Origin: Solirubrobacteraceae bacterium
GTDB taxonomy: Bacteria; Actinomycetota; Thermoleophilia; Solirubrobacterales; Solirubrobacteraceae
Direction: 5' to 3'
Length of the DNA: 46,538 nucleotides
Assembly: GCA_030725785.1 (NCBI GenBank)
Contig: JANRFB010000008.1
Location: 1-46,538, forward strand
Shown here: piece after piece, positions 39,186 to 46,538 of the stretch
Layout of the letters: every line of letters starts with the position of its first letter
Numbering within the stretch: the first letter of the stretch is position 1
Notes under the pieces: model-generated
Database searches by the model: none
What the model was told of the DNA's origin: nothing
The model's input: only the letters and a program-made list of their open reading frames with translations
Translations under genes and position numbers: made by a program

Positions 39186-40035
39186 CGTTCGCGGCCTTCT
39201 CGAGCCGCTCAGCGAGCCGGTTCATTCCAAGCTCGCGCGCCGCCGCCGCGCCCGCGCTTGCCTTGAGCGCGGCGTCTTTGGGTCGCTTCAGCGTGATCGG
39301 CTGCAGCGTTGCCATCGCTTTGAAGGAGCGCAGCAGCGCTGGGTCAGCGAGCAGCGACGCGCGCGTGCGCGCCGTCATCTTGCTGGCCTCGTCGTCTGCC
39401 GCTGCCAGCACAGCTTCGAGTGAGCCATATTGGCTAAGCAGCAGCGCCGCGCCCTTCTCACCGATCCCCTTCGCGCCAGGAATCCCGTCCGAAGGATCGC
39501 CGCGCAGCGCTATTAGGTCGGGGATCTGCAGTGGGTCGACGCCGCTGCGCCGCCGCACCTCGGCGGGGCCGATCAATTGTGGCCCGCCGCGCGATGGGTA
39601 GAGCACGGTCACCTGCTTTGAGGCGCACTGGAACATGTCGCGGTCGCCGCTGAAGATCAGCGTCGCCCCGCCGGCCTTGCTCTCAAGAGTTGCCAACGAG
39701 CCGAGTAGATCATCGGCTTCGAGGTCGCCAGCGTCGAGCGAGCTCCAGCCGCAGGCGGCAAGAAAGTCGGGCGCCAGCTCCCACTGGTGCTCCAACTCCG
39801 GCGGCATAGGCGGTCGGTCGGCGTGGTAGGCGGGGAAGGCTTTGACGCGGTAGGCGCCAGCCTCGGCGCCAAAGCAGCAGATAACTGCGCGTGGGCCGTA
39901 ATCGACGACCGCTTGAAGCAGCATGTTGGCCGTACCGAGCAGGGCATTGACCGGCTTGCCATCTGCGCCCTTGATCGACTTCGGCAACGCAAAGAAGGCG
40001 CGGTAGAGCAGCGAAGGCGTGTCAACAGCGAGCAT
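39175..40035 (-). CDS. Stand-alone 5'-3' exonuclease (Pol I N-terminal/FEN family)
   Basis: From ATG 40035 (MLAVDTPSLLYRAFF) this is 286 residues; the open frame extends 24 codons to a TTG with no support. PIN-like metal-binding motifs are VDTPSLLYRAFFALP, DLEADDLLGSLATL (near 118) and FSGDRDMFQ (near 143). The helix-three-turn-helix DPSDGIPGAKGIGEKGA lies near 190. It removes RNA/DNA flaps like the Pol I 5' nuclease. Separate copies are common in actinobacteria. It is divergent from the ABC1 kinase gene (71 bp). Confidence 0.93.
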   Translation of the reverse strand: MLAVDTPSLLYRAFFALPKSIKGADGKPVNALLGTANMLLQAVVDYGPRAVICCFGAEAGAYRVKAFPAYHADRPPMPPELEHQWELAPDFLAACGWSSLDAGDLEADDLLGSLATLESKAGGATLIFSGDRDMFQCASKQVTVLYPSRGGPQLIGPAEVRRRSGVDPLQIPDLIALRGDPSDGIPGAKGIGEKGAALLLSQYGSLEAVLAAADDEASKMTARTRASLLADPALLRSFKAMATLQPITLKRPKDAALKASAGAAAARELGMNRLAERLEKAANVKA

Positions 40036-40106
40036 TGGAGCGGCCACGGGCGGCAGGCTACCGTGATACCGGCGCGCCGACTGCCCGTATCCCGGTCGCA
40101 ATCCCA

Positions 40107-41513
40107 ATGGCTGAAGAAGAGCAAGACGACATCAATGAGACCAGCAAGCTGCCCAGCTCAAGGCTGGCGCGGACAGCCAAGTTTGGCTCGCTCGTCGGCG
40201 GGCAGAGCGCTAAGTGGGCGGCGACCAGCGCGATTAACCGCCTGCGGACGGACGAGCGTGCCGAAGAGGCGACGCAGGCCCGCGCCTTCGACCTCGCCGA
40301 TCAGCTCGTAAAGCAGCTCGGTCAGATGAAGGGCGCGGCGATGAAAATTGGCCAAGTCCTCTCGACGGTTGACTTCGAGATGATTCCCGAGGGCGACCGC
40401 GAGGAGTTCAAAGCGCGTCTCGCCGAGCTGCGCGACAACGCGCCGCAGGTTGCCTTCAAAGAGATGAAGAAAGTCATCGAAGCCGACTATGGCGAGCCAA
40501 TCAGTGCAGTCTTCGCCAGCTTCGAAGAAGAGCCGATCGCAGCCGCTTCGATCGGGCAGGTCTATCGCGCCACGACCCACGACGGAGACGAGGTCGCAGT
40601 CAAGGTTCAGTACCCCGGGGTTGCCGAGGCGGTCGAGACCGACATGCGCAACGTGCAGTTGCTGGTGCCGCTCCTCAAGCGGCTTGCTCCCGGGATCGAC
40701 GCCAAGGCTTTGCTGGCTGAGCTGCGCGAGCGGATTGCCGAGGAGCTCGACTACGAACTCGAGGCCGCAAACCAGCGCCAGATCGCCCGCGCCTATCGCG
40801 GCCACCCGTTCGCTCGTGTCCCAGCGATTTTCGCTTCGCTCTCAACCCGCCGCGTGCTCGTCAGCGAGTACGTCGAAGGGCGGAGCTTCGCGCAGATGAA
40901 GGACCGCAGCGACGAGGATCGCGACCGTGCCGGCGAGATTGCCTTCCGCTTCTTCTTCGGTCTGCTGAAGCGCGAGCGGCTCGCGCTCGGCGATCCGCAC
41001 CCCGGTAACTACATCTTCTGCGACGACGGTCGCGTCTGCTTCCTCGACTTCGGTTTGATCCGCCGCGTTCCTGAGCAGTACCTCGATGGTGAGCGGGCTT
41101 TGGCGCGCTCCGTGATCGAGGGCGACGCTGAGCAAACGCACCACTGGCTTTCGGAGCTCGGCTACCTGCCGGAGCCCGACGAGTTTGAGCCTGAGCGCGT
41201 TCTCGAGCAGCTGCAGAACGCTGGCGAGTGGTACTTCACGACCGGCTATCGCAGGCTCAGCCCGGAGTATGTGCGCAACGCGATCGAGGTGGGAAGTTCT
41301 CCCCGCTCACCGCACTACGACTACATGCGCAAACAGACGCTGCCGCCCGAGGCGCTACTAATGCGCCGCATGGAAGGACTGCTTTTCAGCGTTCTCGGCG
41401 AGCTGCGAGCGGGCGGTGATTGGGGCCGACTGTCGCTCGAATACGTCGCTGGGGAGCCGCCGTCAACGCCTCTAGGTGAGCAGGACGCGGACTTTTTTGC
41501 CGCGCGTGCGTAG
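40107..41513 (+). CDS. ABC1/UbiB-family atypical kinase (AarF)
   Basis: From ATG 40107 this is 468 residues; an earlier in-frame start at 40035 lies over the exonuclease start and is rejected. Family motifs are the KxGQ motif AAMKIGQVLS (near 85), the Ala-rich nucleotide loop AAASIGQVYRA (near 145), VAVKVQYPG, the ExD motif EELDYELEA, GDPHPGNYIFCDD and FLDFGLI. No TM helices are seen. UbiB relatives assist quinone or lipid metabolism, and the ATPase role is still debated. Which lipid pathway applies here is unknown. Confidence 0.92.
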   Translation: MAEEEQDDINETSKLPSSRLARTAKFGSLVGGQSAKWAATSAINRLRTDERAEEATQARAFDLADQLVKQLGQMKGAAMKIGQVLSTVDFEMIPEGDREEFKARLAELRDNAPQVAFKEMKKVIEADYGEPISAVFASFEEEPIAAASIGQVYRATTHDGDEVAVKVQYPGVAEAVETDMRNVQLLVPLLKRLAPGIDAKALLAELRERIAEELDYELEAANQRQIARAYRGHPFARVPAIFASLSTRRVLVSEYVEGRSFAQMKDRSDEDRDRAGEIAFRFFFGLLKRERLALGDPHPGNYIFCDDGRVCFLDFGLIRRVPEQYLDGERALARSVIEGDAEQTHHWLSELGYLPEPDEFEPERVLEQLQNAGEWYFTTGYRRLSPEYVRNAIEVGSSPRSPHYDYMRKQTLPPEALLMRRMEGLLFSVLGELRAGGDWGRLSLEYVAGEPPSTPLGEQDADFFAARA

Positions 41514-41555
41514 GCTTCTATCCCAAGTTATTCATTCGGACGAAGAGGAGCACAG

Positions 41556-42008
41556 ATGGCGACACTCAACGGAGTAGACGAGCTCAAGGCCGCAGTCGGC
41601 ACAGAGCTTGGTGTTAGCGAGTGGTACGAGGTAACGCAGGAGACGATCAACGAGTTCGCCGAGGTAACCGGCGACCACCAGTGGATTCACGTCAACCCTG
41701 AGATGGCGAAAGAGACCCCCTTCGGCGGCACGATCGCGCACGGCCTCTTCACGCTTTCGCTCGGGCCAAAATTCACCTATGAGGTGATGGCTGTTGAGGG
41801 CTTCGTCTTTGCCGTCAACTACGGCTACCAGAAGGTCCGTTTCCCGGCCCCACTGATGGTTGGCGCCAAGGTTCGTATGCGCGCACTTCTCAGCTCCGTT
41901 GAGGACGTTCCGGGCGGCGTCCAGATGATGGTCACGCAGACCTTTGAGACTGAAGGCGGCGAGAAGCCTGTCTGCGTTGCCGAGTCGCTGGCTCGGATGT
42001 TCACTTAA
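41556..42008 (+). CDS. MaoC-like enoyl-CoA hydratase/dehydratase
   Basis: This 150-residue single hot-dog protein has the hydratase-2 motif FAEVTGDHQWIHVNPEMA near residue 35, then PFGGTIAHGLFTLSL near 57, containing the catalytic Asp/His. It hydrates enoyl-CoA with (R)-stereochemistry. The ATG has AGAGGAG 5-6 nt upstream. It is followed by the dehydrogenase gene 52 bp later, which has its own leaderless promoter. Confidence 0.92.
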   Translation: MATLNGVDELKAAVGTELGVSEWYEVTQETINEFAEVTGDHQWIHVNPEMAKETPFGGTIAHGLFTLSLGPKFTYEVMAVEGFVFAVNYGYQKVRFPAPLMVGAKVRMRALLSSVEDVPGGVQMMVTQTFETEGGEKPVCVAESLARMFT

Positions 42009-42048
42009 GTCCAGACCTACAAATAACTCGGCGCCGCTCGCGGCTCGC

Positions 42049-42054
42049 TAATCT
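42049..42054 (+). promoter_or_regulatory. Leaderless-type -10 box for the aldehyde dehydrogenase gene
   Basis: TAATCT is followed by CGGACA (six bases) and ATG at 42061. There is no Shine-Dalgarno. Confidence 0.55.
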
Positions 42055-42060
42055 CGGACA

Positions 42061-43539
42061 ATGACAACGATTAGCGCGCAAGACGAAAGTTCAGCCCTCG
42101 AAACCGTCGAGCGGCGCCTCTTTATTGGTGGCCAGTGGCGCGACTCCAGCAGCGGTGCCACGATGGCCGTTGAGGATCCAGCTACCGGCCAAACTCTGGT
42201 CGAGGTTGCCGACGCGACGCCGGAGGATGCCGAGGCCGCCTTGGCCGCTGCCGATGAGGCCTTCGCCAGCTTTCGAACGGTCGCGCCGCGCGAGCGCGGG
42301 GAGATTCTGCGCCGTGCTTACGAGCTCATGACTGAGCGCACCGAGCACCTAGCGTTGATCATGACCTTGGAGATGGGCAAGCCGCTCGCCGAGGCGCGCG
42401 GAGAGGTTGCCTACGCCGCCTCATATCTGCGCTGGTACGCCGAGGAAGCGGTACGAATCAACGGGCGCTTCCAGACCGCCGAGAACGGTGGCAGCCGCGT
42501 GCTGACGATGCGCCAAGCGGTCGGCCCTTGCCTTTTCATAACGCCATGGAATTTTCCGCTGGCGATGGGCACGCGCAAGGTTGGCCCGGCAATAGCGGCT
42601 GGCTGCACTGTCGTCGTTAAGCCCGCCAAGCAGACGCCGCTCTCGATGCTCGCGATGGCACAGATCTTTGAAGACGCCGGCCTTCCGGCCGGCGTGTTGA
42701 ACGTTGTCTGCGGCTCCAGCTCAGGCTCACTGATGGGTCCACTGATCGCTGACCCGCGACTGCGCAAACTCTCCTTCACCGGTTCGACAGCAGTTGGCAA
42801 GCAGCTGATCGCTCAATCGGCCGAGCAGATCCTGCGCGTCTCGATGGAGCTTGGTGGCAACGCGCCGCTGATCGTCTTCGACGATGCCGATCTTGACGTT
42901 GCGCTCGATGGGGCGATGATGGCGAAGATGCGCAACGGCGGCGAGGCCTGCACTAGCGCCAATCGGATCCTTGTTCAGGATTCGGTCGCCGGAGAGTTCG
43001 CAGAGCGGCTCGCGGAGCGGATGGGGGCGATGACCGTCACGCGCGGTACCGAGGGCGATTCGCAGGCCGGACCGCTGATCGATGATGTCGCTGTTGCCTC
43101 AGTTAAAGAGCTTGTCGATGACGCCGTTGCCGGTGGCGCCACGGCGCTTTGCGGTGGCGCGCCAATCGAAGGTCCCGGCCACTTCTTCGCACCGACAGTG
43201 TTGACCAACGTCGCCGACGACGCGCGGATTCTCAGCGAAGAGATCTTCGGCCCGGTAGCCCCTATCCGCACCTTCGCCACGGAGCAGGAGGCGATCGACG
43301 CCGCCAACGCAACCGAGTACGGTCTCGTCGCCTATCTCTTCACGCGCGACATTGCCCGCGGGCTGCGCGTGATCGAAGGTCTCGAGACGGGAATGATCGG
43401 CCTCAACCAAGGAATGGTCAGCAACGCCGGCGCCCCGTTCGGCGGCGTTAAGCAGTCCGGCTACGGGCGCGAAGGCGGCCATGAAGGAATCGACGAATAC
43501 CTCTCAACGAAGTACGTCGCGATCAACGTCGCCGACTGA
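42061..43539 (+). CDS. gabD: Succinate-semialdehyde dehydrogenase-like aldehyde dehydrogenase
   Basis: This 492-residue protein has the full aldehyde dehydrogenase fold. The NAD(P) region includes FITPWNFPLAMGTRKVGPAIA (near 160) and VVVKPAKQTPLS (near 182). The catalytic Glu is in MELGGNAPLIVF (near 263), the catalytic Cys in NGGEACTSANRI (near 297), and EEIFGPVAPIRTF is near 395. GMVSNAGAPFGGVKQSGYGREGG near the end resembles the GabD subgroup. It oxidises succinic semialdehyde to succinate, closing the GABA shunt; other short semialdehydes are possible. It ends 5 bp from the convergent subtilase. Confidence 0.88.
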   Translation: MTTISAQDESSALETVERRLFIGGQWRDSSSGATMAVEDPATGQTLVEVADATPEDAEAALAAADEAFASFRTVAPRERGEILRRAYELMTERTEHLALIMTLEMGKPLAEARGEVAYAASYLRWYAEEAVRINGRFQTAENGGSRVLTMRQAVGPCLFITPWNFPLAMGTRKVGPAIAAGCTVVVKPAKQTPLSMLAMAQIFEDAGLPAGVLNVVCGSSSGSLMGPLIADPRLRKLSFTGSTAVGKQLIAQSAEQILRVSMELGGNAPLIVFDDADLDVALDGAMMAKMRNGGEACTSANRILVQDSVAGEFAERLAERMGAMTVTRGTEGDSQAGPLIDDVAVASVKELVDDAVAGGATALCGGAPIEGPGHFFAPTVLTNVADDARILSEEIFGPVAPIRTFATEQEAIDAANATEYGLVAYLFTRDIARGLRVIEGLETGMIGLNQGMVSNAGAPFGGVKQSGYGREGGHEGIDEYLSTKYVAINVAD

Positions 43540-43544
43540 GGCTC

Positions 43545-45134
43545 TTAGCGCCCAACGCGAAGCGTGTACTCGGCGTTAAGCAGCTTTGTGTCGTTGTCGC
43601 TGACAACTACATAGAAGCTCCTCGCTGCGCGCGCCGAGTTCCTAACAGTCAGCCGCTCAACTGCGGTTCCGGGCTTCTTTGAGTTGGCAATGCGGAAGCG
43701 AGATCCGCTCCCGCTCTTCGCGCCCGCCGAGTAGACGGCTAGATCGACGCCGCCAAATTTCGGCTTCAGACTGATCTTCACTTTGCTGCGAGCTGGAATT
43801 CGGATTCGGTAAATATCGAGCGGATCTTTCACTTGATCGATCTTCGCCACCAGCGACGCGCTGGCGCCCCCGCGCCAAAGCAGCGCTGCCTTCGCGCCGA
43901 GCGCGGTGCCGTCGACGAGCGAGATCGAATCGTTTGGCTCCTGGGGGTCAATCGTCGGCGCCGGCAGTGCCAGCGAGGCCGGGATATTTATCAGGCCCCA
44001 GCCTGACTCGCTGTCGTAGCCCTTTGGCGCGATGTCCTTGGCGCCCTTCTTCAGCAGGTCGGCAATCTGGCCAGCCTTCAGCCCTGGCCGCGCGGTAGCA
44101 ATCCATGCGGCCGCCCCTGCGGTGATAGGCGATGAGAAGCTCGTGCCGCTGGCCGTCGTAACGCCGTCGCCATCGCCGTCTTCGGTGTCGAATCGGAGCG
44201 GCACGTCTACCGGCACATCAACCCCCGGCGCCGAGACATCAACGGCCGCGTTGGAGTTGCTGAAGTCGCTGACCTTGCCTTTCGAGTCGGTGGCGGCGAC
44301 GCTGACGACGTGCGGGAAGGCGGCCGGATACTCGGTCGGGTTGCCCTCTTCGAATTCGTTCCCGGCCGAAGCGACCGACAGCACGTCCTTGGCGTAGGCG
44401 CGCTGGATCGCCGCGTACATCGTGAAGCAGCCATTCTCTGTTCCAAGGCTCATGTTGATAACGCGAGCCCCGGCGGCGATCGCCTTGTCAATTCCGCGAG
44501 CGATGTCGGCGCAGCTGAAGCTGGTCAGCCCGTAGGAGAGAATCGGCGCGCCGGGGAAGACGCCGACGACGGGGCCGCGGCCGACGACGGCGCTGATCGT
44601 CGAGGCGACCATCGTGCCGTGCGACTCGGCAACTCTTCCTTCATTCAAATACTTGGTCTGCTGATTGAGATCGCTCACGGAGCTGTCAACGCGATCGTCG
44701 AGCACGGCGACGGCTACGGCGCCTGGGGTTGGCCAAGCGAAGTCGGCGGGCACGACGGCGACCCGCGCCCACTTGCCGAGCTCGCCTTCGTAGGCGCTCT
44801 GGCGCTTGGCGCGGATGTCGGGCTCGGCCCAGGCCAGCAGTCGCTCAAGCTTCAACGCTGCGGCAAAGGCGCCCGCCCGCGCGCGGGGAACGGTGAAAGC
44901 GCTCAGTCCGCTGATCGGTTGCGCTCCAAATCGGGAGGCAATCGCGCCGCTGCTTGTGCCCGGCTTGACGCCGATGATCCAGCCGCCAGCACTTGCCCCG
45001 CTTGCTGAAGCAGCAGGCAGCACCATCGGCGCTTCGCCGACTGGGCTTGCCGAGGCGCTGGTGGAGCTGGCCAGCGCTAGCGCGGCTCCTAGCGCCAGCA
45101 CTGAAAATGCGCGGCTAATTGCTGAAAAACTCAT
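43545..45134 (-). CDS. Secreted subtilisin-like serine protease (S8)
   Basis: The ATG 45134 is preferred over the TTG at 45137 because a leaderless -10 box lies exactly seven bases before it, giving 529 residues. A signal peptide ends near residue 29 (LASSTSASAS). The catalytic triad is D146 (VAVLDDRVD, where most subtilases have D[ST]G), H172 (SHGTMVAS) and S332 (GTSFSSP), with oxyanion N259 (ASAGNE). A Ca-binding-like acidic loop DTEDGDGDG lies near 316. The C-terminal part (about 385-529) is a beta-rich pre-peptidase-like domain (RIRIPARSKVKISLKP). It is probably secreted or surface bound. Confidence 0.9.
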   Translation of the reverse strand: MSFSAISRAFSVLALGAALALASSTSASASPVGEAPMVLPAASASGASAGGWIIGVKPGTSSGAIASRFGAQPISGLSAFTVPRARAGAFAAALKLERLLAWAEPDIRAKRQSAYEGELGKWARVAVVPADFAWPTPGAVAVAVLDDRVDSSVSDLNQQTKYLNEGRVAESHGTMVASTISAVVGRGPVVGVFPGAPILSYGLTSFSCADIARGIDKAIAAGARVINMSLGTENGCFTMYAAIQRAYAKDVLSVASAGNEFEEGNPTEYPAAFPHVVSVAATDSKGKVSDFSNSNAAVDVSAPGVDVPVDVPLRFDTEDGDGDGVTTASGTSFSSPITAGAAAWIATARPGLKAGQIADLLKKGAKDIAPKGYDSESGWGLINIPASLALPAPTIDPQEPNDSISLVDGTALGAKAALLWRGGASASLVAKIDQVKDPLDIYRIRIPARSKVKISLKPKFGGVDLAVYSAGAKSGSGSRFRIANSKKPGTAVERLTVRNSARAARSFYVVVSDNDTKLLNAEYTLRVGR

Positions 45135-45141
45135 CAACCAA

Positions 45142-45147
45142 AGCGTA
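45142..45147 (-). promoter_or_regulatory. Leaderless-type -10 box for the subtilase gene
   Basis: On the minus strand TACGCT is followed by seven bases and ATG 45134, with no Shine-Dalgarno. It selects the ATG rather than the adjacent TTG as start. Confidence 0.5.
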
Positions 45148-45178
45148 CGGCAGCCTCCGCCGCCGGGCGCCGGTGGCG

Positions 45179-46495
45179 CTAAACCTCTTCGTTACCGGCG
45201 GCAATTACTCGCAGGTTGATCGTCTTGTCATAGAGCTTGGCGTCAACGCCCTGCTCCAGCGCAACCTCGCGCAGCGGCTGACCGGTCGCGGTTGCCTGCT
45301 TGACGATTGCCGCTGCCTTGTCGTAGCCGATTGCCCCGTTGAGCGCCGTTGCGACGGCCAACGTCGAACCGGCCGAGGCTGCGGCGCCTGCCCTGTTCGG
45401 CTCGATGCCGTCGATGCACTTCTCGGCGAACATCGTCGAGCTGCTGGTCAGCAGGTAGATCGACTGGATCAGGTTGCGGCCGATCAGCGGGATCCGCACG
45501 TTGAGCTCAAACTGACCCTGCATGCCGCCAATAGTGATCGCCGTGTCGTTGCCAATTACCTGAGCGGCTACCTGAAGTACGACCTCCGGGATTACCGGGT
45601 TTACCTTGCCGGGCATGATCGAGGAGCCCTTCTGCAGCTCCGGCAGGAACAGCTCGCCGATGCCGGCGCGCGGCCCCGAACCCATCAACGCGATGTCGTT
45701 GGCGATCTTGGTCAGCGAAACGGCCAGGACCTTCAGTGCGCCAGATAGCTCAACCAATGAGTCGCGGTTGCCCTGCGCTTCGAACGGGTGGGCGGGGGCG
45801 TCGATCTTAAGCCCGGTCTCCCTCGTCAGCTCGCGGCGAACCTTCTTTGCGAACTGGCGGTGCGTGTTCAGGCCGGTGCCGGTTGCGGTGCCGCCGAGTG
45901 GGATTTGGCGAACGTGGATCAGCGCCGCTTCAATCCGTTCGCGCGAGAGCGCGATCTGCGTCTCATAGCCAGCGAACTCTTGGCCGAGCGTCACAGGCAC
46001 GGCGTCCATCAGGTGCGTGCGGCCGGCCTTGACGATGTTCTTAAAGCTGCGCGCCTTCTTACCAAGCGAGCGCTCCAGCTTCTGCAGTGCCGGTAGCAGC
46101 TCGTTGGTAGTCATCTCGAGCGCGGCGAGGTGGACGGCCGATGGAAAGACGTCGTTCGACGACTGGCCGAAGTTGACGTCGTCATTGGCGTGGGCGCCGG
46201 AGAGGCTGGCGATCACCTCGTTCGTGTTCATGTTCGACGAAGTTCCGGAACCGGTTTGAAATACGTCGATCGGGAACTGGCTGTCGTGCTTTCCGGCGAC
46301 GATCTCGTCGGCGGCCTTGGCGATCTTGCGCGCCGCCGCTGGCTTCAGCAGTCCGAGCTCGCCGTTGACGCGCGCAGCGGCGCCCTTGATCCGCGCCAGC
46401 CAGTGGATCACCTGAATCGGTACGCGCTCTCCGGAGACCGGGAAGTTGGCTACCGCTTTTGCTGTTTCGCCGCCGTACAGACGCTTAGTTGCCAT
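45179..46495 (-). CDS. fumC: Class II fumarate hydratase-like protein
   Basis: From ATG 46495 this is 438 residues, with GGAG six bases upstream; a TTG at 46525 in the same frame lacks such a site. The fumarase/aspartase signature GSSIMPGKVNP lies near residue 310. QTGSGTSSNMNTNEVIA is near 80, the catalytic HLMDAVPVTLGQEF near 160 and the His/Asn region ALEMTTNELLP near 125. It hydrates fumarate to malate in the TCA cycle. Compared with E. coli FumC the first about 20 residues (the RxExDxxG and YWGxQT segments) are missing or altered to LYGGETAKAVANFP. Aspartase is a less likely alternative. Confidence 0.88.
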   Translation of the reverse strand: MATKRLYGGETAKAVANFPVSGERVPIQVIHWLARIKGAAARVNGELGLLKPAAARKIAKAADEIVAGKHDSQFPIDVFQTGSGTSSNMNTNEVIASLSGAHANDDVNFGQSSNDVFPSAVHLAALEMTTNELLPALQKLERSLGKKARSFKNIVKAGRTHLMDAVPVTLGQEFAGYETQIALSRERIEAALIHVRQIPLGGTATGTGLNTHRQFAKKVRRELTRETGLKIDAPAHPFEAQGNRDSLVELSGALKVLAVSLTKIANDIALMGSGPRAGIGELFLPELQKGSSIMPGKVNPVIPEVVLQVAAQVIGNDTAITIGGMQGQFELNVRIPLIGRNLIQSIYLLTSSSTMFAEKCIDGIEPNRAGAAASAGSTLAVATALNGAIGYDKAAAIVKQATATGQPLREVALEQGVDAKLYDKTINLRVIAAGNEEV

Positions 46496-46538
46496 CAGAA
46501 CTCCTTCGAAGGGTTGGTCGCTCAATGCTACGACCGAT

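Noticed and set aside
40035-40106. 24-codon extension upstream of the ABC1 kinase
   Set aside because: It overlaps the divergent region and the exonuclease start codon; MAEEEQ at 40107 is a better start.

Overview
The window is a compact, high-GC (roughly 60-65% by eye) chromosomal segment packed with housekeeping genes. I see no transposase, integrase, phage gene, CRISPR array or plasmid function. Several signs suggest an actinobacterium-like host. At least five starts are leaderless, with a TANNNT -10 box ending 6-7 nt before the start codon. There are also PBP1A with a proline-rich tail, methylmalonyl-CoA epimerase, a stand-alone 5'-3' exonuclease, and rpsF-ssb-rpsR-rplI-dnaB synteny. Thermoleophilia/Solirubrobacterales is my best guess; this is an inference, not a database result.

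Layout. 1-6.0 kb: the end of a hexapeptide acyltransferase meets a long minus-strand translation/replication operon (rpsF, ssb, rpsR, rplI, dnaB, a DnaC/DnaI-like ATPase, purA). 6.1-10.1 kb: a small basic membrane-anchored protein, an OtsA-like GT20 enzyme and an OmpR-type two-component pair. 10.2-15.3 kb: a membrane protein with a degenerate M28-peptidase domain converges on an operon PBP1A-infA-thiL. 15.4-18.7 kb: HAD phosphatase, CPBP protease, L,D-transpeptidase, pyrE. 18.7-21.9 kb (minus): tRNA-Arg(CCU), an unknown protein, dtd, an AEC transporter, a GNAT enzyme and a TlpA-like thioredoxin. 21.9-24.6 kb: a DEAH helicase with an unusual acidic insert and a structured leader. 24.6-34.0 kb (minus): birA, a SAM hydrolase and a tightly overlapping nine-gene tetrapyrrole/molybdopterin/cytochrome-c operon (precorrin-2 dehydrogenase, moaC, mog, ccmA, ccmB, ccmC, ccmD, hemA, hemC, cobA-hemD fusion). 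34-46.5 kb: a MpaB-type oxygenase, ChrA, an M20 peptidase, methylmalonyl-CoA epimerase, a small unknown protein, ychF, the exonuclease, an ABC1 kinase, a MaoC hydratase, succinate-semialdehyde dehydrogenase, a secreted subtilase and fumarase.

How the genes work together. The replication/translation operon couples the ribosomal platform proteins S6/S18, SSB and the replicative helicase to a probable helicase loader. The heme-centred operon makes uroporphyrinogen III, diverts it to siroheme, makes molybdopterin and exports heme for cytochrome c. That combination fits building redox enzymes such as nitrate/nitrite/sulfite reductases and respiratory cytochromes. Genes overlap heavily (ATGA or TGATG junctions), and several convergent pairs share interlocked stop codons.

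Most notable points: a DnaC/DnaI-type loader beside dnaB; oppositely charged tails on S6 and S18; a four-cysteine N-terminal motif on precorrin-2 dehydrogenase; a catalytically dead M28-like membrane protein; the helicase with its hairpin-rich leader; and System I ccm genes fused into a heme/Moco operon. No intergenic gap exceeds about 175 bases once corrected start sites are used.
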